In this document: one piece after another, positions 59,889 to 64,000 of the stretch
Position numbering within the stretch: the first letter of the stretch is position 1
Layout: each line of letters starts with the position of its first letter
Origin: Anticarsia gemmatalis
Lineage: Eukaryota > Arthropoda > Insecta > Lepidoptera > Erebidae
Length of the DNA: 64,000 nt
Assembly: GCF_050436995.1 (NCBI RefSeq)
Contig: NC_134769.1
Span: 4,030,001 to 4,094,000, forward strand
Reading direction: 5' to 3'
The notes under the pieces: model-generated
The model's database searches: none
What the model was told of the DNA's origin: nothing
The model's input: only the letters and a program-made list of their open reading frames with translations
Program-made: the position numbers and the translations under genes

Positions 59889-60036
59889 TAGTGCGATTTC
59901 TTTTACTTAGCTCTTTCGTGAAGATAGTGTTTGACATTTATTTAAAGTTACTTGAAAATTAGTTCTTATGCAATACGCTAGGGGCGCTGATCACATTTTC
60001 ATACATTTGTCAATTTATACTCGGTGGTCGATCGAA
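59889..60036 (-). mobile_element. ~180-bp MITE family B, decayed reverse copy
   Basis: GTGCGATTTCTTTT resembles the terminal repeat. TGTTTGACATTTATTTAAAG, TACGCTAGGGGCGCTGATCA and CATTTTCATACATTTGTCAA follow, closing with CGGTGGTCGATCG. Confidence 0.58.
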
Positions 60037-60118
60037 AATTTTAAGGTAACATCAGGTAATTAATAAGGTACCGTAACTTTAAAATTTTATTTAACAACCG
60101 TTTATCAATTTAGTTTTG

Positions 60119-60140
60119 TTCATACTAATATTATAAATAC
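60119..60140 (+). repeat. Helitron-like 5' end fragment
   Basis: TACTAATATTATAAA (60123-60137) matches the 5' end of the Helitron-like family exactly over 15 bases; the rest of the element is not present. Confidence 0.35.
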
Positions 60141-60430
60141 CTAAAATAGAACTGAGTAGTTATATCTCTCTTTTAAAAAGTATTTTTTCATTATTCTGTA
60201 AATAAAGCCGTACAGACTCCCCTTGCCTTCCGACGCGACGCGGCGACGTCGCGCGTACAATTCAATTTAAATGAAAAACTGCCTTCGAATTCGCAATCCT
60301 ACGACTCTCAAGGATAACATGAAATAAATCCTTATTACAAACATACAATTACATTACTTTCTTTGTTTCACAATCGTGTGCCAAAATGTAAAACAAACGT
60401 AAATTACGAAGATCTTCATTAGAACTCATT

Positions 60431-60892
60431 ATGTATATCAATTCACGAAAAAAAATTAAATTTCCGAAACCATTACGCACAAGTTTTTTCGTCCTCACAA
60501 AAAGATGGCTACGTGGAAAAGTTTTCTGCCCATTTAGAATTCAAACAACGGATGTAGGAGGAAACAGAATGGCAGTCTTCACGGGAATAAATTTTAAAAC
60601 AAATCCTAACTTTGCCTGTCACCAAACAGTGAGTAAAACAAAACAAGAGACGGAGATTTACGTAGAAACTTGTGTAGAGCTTAGCATTAGTTATCTAGTT
60701 GCGTTGAAATTAACTCCGCTTTACAAAATTTTAATAATTATGGTATATTTGTGTGAAACAATGAGAGGGGAACAGATGATGCAAGTTTTGCTATTGTCTG
60801 TCGCATCCAGAGGAGTTAGGTGGTCCTCGACCAACTTGGTCCACTTTATTTCTCGTTTAACGATCTGTGTTATCCTGTTTTCACTTCTTTAG
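60431..60892 (+). CDS. Unrecognised 153-codon open frame
   Basis: I do not recognise the product. It is the longest open frame outside the Tc1 element. The N-terminus is basic (NSRKKIKFPKPLR, residues 4-16), with hydrophobic stretches near residues 95-112 (LVALKLTPLYKILIIMVY) and at the extreme C-terminus (LTICVILFSLL). No domain motif, signal peptide, obvious splice structure or poly(A) context stands out. A CpG-rich patch (GACGCGACGCGGCGACG, about 60227-60243) lies about 190 bp upstream. A frame of this length is uncommon by chance at this base composition but not impossible in 64 kb. More likely random than real. Confidence 0.15.
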   Translation: MYINSRKKIKFPKPLRTSFFVLTKRWLRGKVFCPFRIQTTDVGGNRMAVFTGINFKTNPNFACHQTVSKTKQETEIYVETCVELSISYLVALKLTPLYKILIIMVYLCETMRGEQMMQVLLLSVASRGVRWSSTNLVHFISRLTICVILFSLL

Positions 60893-63000
60893 TATTTATT
60901 GTACTTTCATTTGTGTATTGTTTTTGAACAAATCTTGTCCAAATATTTAATACGGGGCTTGAAAATTTAAATAAGTTAAGGTTGATGGATCACACGTCAT
61001 TTACTATCAATAGTCTAGTACTAATCTTATTTTCTAAAGTTAGTCGGCCAGGCAAAAATTGTTTAATTAGAGATGAGTGCTGTTTTAACATGTCTCATAC
61101 ACTTATTTAAAAAATACTTTAAGAGGGAATAGACTAAAGTGACTTTAAGTTAGCCACATTTGAACGAGGGTAGTCGTTGAAACAGACGATAGTTCAATGG
61201 AGTTCAAGTAAAGATAGGGGGAAAGCTAGACAGATTTAATTTGTGCCTACTCTTTCTTAGTTTATACTAATGTTATGAAGATGGTAACGTTTGTTTGTTT
61301 GTAGAGAGTTATCACTGAAAATAAGCTTCTTAAAATTGTATGATAAGATTACATCATCCAAATTAATAAAATAGTTTGGTGTATAATATTAGCGGTTTGA
61401 AGACTGTATAACTACTTTCAATAATATGCCAACGATGACAACACATTTCTCAGAAAATAAACTCTTAGTTACCAATTAAATAACGTTTCGCCCGTTATAC
61501 ATTGAACAATAACATACGAAAAAAAAATGAAAGTAAGGTGTTTTCCTTTAAGTTTATATTTATCTCTATCTAAAATAAAAAACCCTAGACATATCCCACA
61601 TAAATTATACACCGAAAAGATAGTCTAATTACAGTAATTTCCACAGAAATATTTCAATTACACAGTTCCCTTACAACCCACAAACAGACATTAAAGATGC
61701 TCTACTTACAACTATTATTAATATGAAATAAGGTAATTTACTACAATTACTGTGGAGAAATATTGACAATTTACTAAATAAATAACTGACTTCCGACCCA
61801 CGACAATGGAACACGTCACAATTATTACTGGTTTAAAGTAATTTTGTTTTGTTTGTAAAATGTGCTTTCGAACTTTAAGTGGACTGTTTGTCAATTTCTG
61901 TTGATACGGGAAACAAAATATTAGTCTTGAGGACTTTGTTTCAACATGTTGCTTAGCAGTCGAAATAATGCGACTTTAAATTATTTGATTATTACTGTGT
62001 TTTAGGCGGAATCAGTTAGCAAACCGGGATCGCCCAAGCTAAACATACAATTTTTTTTTTTTATTTTACTTTTTATAAAACGTTACATTGCCTAAGTGGT
62101 TTTCGGTAGTACATCATTGAACTGTTAATGAAATTGTATGATCTATAGTAAACTATATGGATTAGAATTTATATAAATTAGTTTTTCTTTTGCATTTCTG
62201 AAATTAAGACTTAACTGTTAGGGTTTTTTTTTATAGATAATCTTAATGTCTGTCTGTCTATAGTAAAATACTTACTCGGTATATTAATCCCAATTATCAA
62301 AAGATCTTCTACAGGGGCCTAAATACATTAATTGTTACTGTGTTACTAATAAACGTCATGCGAGCTCTGATTAGTTATACAGTGGTTTGTCTTTTTCAAA
62401 GTAAAGTTTCTAAATTGATTGAAAATGATAGAAAAGTCTGTACTTACCTAACTAATCAAAGAGTACAGAGCTTTTATTGGTTAAACGTTAAAGATATAAA
62501 AGCATTTAACAACAAAATTCTAAGAGCAGAATTCTTTTCCACAAATAACATTACCATCTTAAAAAACCAGCAAGAATTTCTCCAAAGTAGCTTTTATGTC
62601 AGGGCATCTAGCGCATAAATAAAATAACAAAAACCCAAGTTCCTTACAAAACTCAATGCTAAAAGTCTTTAAGGGAAATGAGTGCACTTATAAGAAACAA
62701 TTTTATTTTCTAGCTTTTAAACGTTAACATCGTCAATTTGTGGCCGGCAACGGGACAAACATTGTTAAATAAAAACTGATAGAAAACTCGAGGGCTTCCC
62801 TTTGTACAGTTTTAAAAGAGACCTTTGAACGTTTTGCTTTTAAATTGATTGTCTTTTGAGTGCAATAAATATCTCTTGATAATGTTATTCATAACTTTTT
62901 CTATGTATTTATTCTTAATAAATATAGGTCTCTTGAAATAATGTTCCTAAGTTTTGATGTAAAGTACTTCTTGGTGATTGCTTGGGGGTATCACTTCACT
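60893..63000. other. No gene seen
   Basis: AT-rich; T-run at about 62051-62063 and a 92-codon frame at 62340 without recognisable similarity. Confidence 0.5.
61261..61304 (+). repeat. Helitron-like 5' end fragment
   Basis: TTTATACTAATGTTATGAAG followed by AACGTTTGTTTGTTTG keeps the order of the Helitron-like 5' region, but no CTAG end or body follows. Confidence 0.4.
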
Positions 63001-63200
63001 GTATAAAGGAAAGTCGCTTCGCGCGTCTGTCCCTATGTCTGTATGTATGTAGGTATGCTTATATCTTTTAAACAACGCTACGGATTTTGATACGGATTTC
63101 TAATAGACTGGGTGATTCAAGCAGAAGTTTTATATGTAAAAGTCCTAAAAAGGCTTTTTTGTAAAATAACTGTTTAAACCGGTTGAAGCCGGGGCAGGCC
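63001..63200 (+). repeat. Dispersed moth-type repeat (Helitron-like?)
   Basis: It begins GTATAAAGGAAAGTCGCTTC and contains GCGCGTCTGTCCCTATGTCT, GCTACGGATTTTGATACGG and GTTGAAGCCGGGGCAGGCC. I recall similar sequence as a common lepidopteran repeat ending in GGGCCGCTAG; here the CTAG end is missing. Only one copy is in this window, so the call rests on recollection. Confidence 0.5.
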
Positions 63201-63545
63201 AAAATTCATCCCTATTTCTACTACTCATTTCATCAAACTCGACTCGACGGATAATATCATTACAAATGTCCTATATGCGTTTACACAATCCCATACATAT
63301 CTCAATGCAAAATACGACAGTGTAAGTATCAATCAAGCAGACAGTTGCGATGATAGTTGTTTGCTTTGTACAGACACACAGATGCTACTGTTTGTGTAGT
63401 GACCAAGTCATTTGTAATACTCTTAACTTGGGGATAGTAGGTGTTGTGATGGTATATAGTGTAACTGGTTTAGTTTATTTGTGAGGCATCATAATTTTAA
63501 GGTTAGTAGTTTATCAGATATGTTATAATTGTACTGTTTTTGTGA

Positions 63546-63783
63546 TCTTTGCGGTAGTGTATTTGACTGCTAATCATGAGGTCTCCGGATTCCCAGCTCA
63601 GTCAAAGTGCTTTTGGTTTCTTAAAATTTATATTGATTTTTTTCTCAATACTAACCCGGAGTGTGGTATCGTGCCTGCATGGTCCATGGCTATAGATTCG
63701 TTTTCTGTATAGGAATAATAATGTGCGTGGCGAAACTTTGGTGTATCTCGTACACCTTCGAGTATAACTGGCGTGATGTATTT
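63546..63783 (+). mobile_element. tRNA-derived SINE, family 2
   Basis: It starts inside the head (TGCGGTAGTGTATTTGACTG) and carries a body AACCCGGAGTGTGGTATCGTG and a tail ACACCTTCGAGTATAACTGG followed by CGTGATGTA (ends about 63780). The A-box half is missing or decayed. Confidence 0.75.
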
Positions 63784-64000
63784 ATGTATTTAACTGCAAC
63801 GTATGCCCGAAATCCTAGGCATAAAGTTGGATTTTAGAATGATGAAATCTATACTATCTGCAGCCGCTTTGCCTGCATCTCGTTTAGAGATGTTTTAATA
63901 ATTAATGTATGTATATATATTTAGTATTTTTGGCTAGTTAAAAACAATGATAACTCAATATCGAACTCCTACGTTACTTGTTGCGGAAGTTGTGTTCTTC

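Noticed and set aside
1..64000. CRISPR arrays, bacterial operons, plasmid or phage origins
   Set aside because: No regularly spaced direct repeats, ribosome-binding sites or dense gene packing; the sequence has eukaryotic repeat content.
1..64000. LTR retrotransposons or endogenous viral genes
   Set aside because: No paired long terminal repeats and no gag/pol-like frame of useful length.

Overview
This window looks like AT-rich, non-genic DNA (intergenic or deep intronic) from an insect nuclear genome, most likely a moth or butterfly. The evidence is compositional and repeat-based. Nearly all open frames are shorter than 100 codons, there are no ribosome-binding sites or operons, and the sequence is littered with short interspersed repeats. 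Several resemble well-known lepidopteran ones: tRNA-derived SINEs, non-autonomous Helitrons opening with TCTATACTAATATTATAAA and closing in CTAG, and short LINE 3' tails containing CCCAGCAGTGGGAC. I could not identify any host protein-coding exon, tRNA gene or rRNA gene.

The only convincing protein gene is a Tc1/mariner transposase at 55287-56330 (minus strand, 347 aa). It sits inside a complete element (55105-56733) with perfect 27-bp terminal inverted repeats and TA on both sides. The reading frame is intact, but the first catalytic Asp is replaced by Val (residue 154). The spacing between the second Asp and the Glu is 38 residues, not the usual 34 of Tc1. So it looks structurally young but catalytically dead.

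Layout: 0-5 kb holds a SINE copy, a LINE tail, a tandem pair of a ~180-bp MITE and a decayed SINE. 5-16 kb carries more copies of the same MITE, a second MITE family (7.3 kb), a phased GGTCGC cluster (11.6 kb), a strong 23-bp hairpin (12.5 kb) and dispersed SINE/LINE pieces. 16-29 kb has two Helitron-like copies, a long palindrome (19 kb), two similar CRE/CCAAT cassettes (20.16 and 23.09 kb), a SINE split by a MITE (22.4-22.8 kb), a hAT-type MITE with a perfect 8-bp target duplication (24.07 kb) and a SINE with a 53-nt poly(A) tail (28.7 kb). 29-47 kb has a third Helitron copy, further MITEs and SINEs, and a compact hairpin MITE flanked by TTA (46.05 kb). 47-64 kb has SINEs, a GC-rich patch with a CTCF-like motif (53.67 kb), the Tc1 element and more repeat fragments.

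Nothing here acts together as a pathway. The window records successive mobile-element insertions, including one clear nesting event. All repeat family names are by resemblance only; no database search was possible, and boundaries of decayed copies are approximate.
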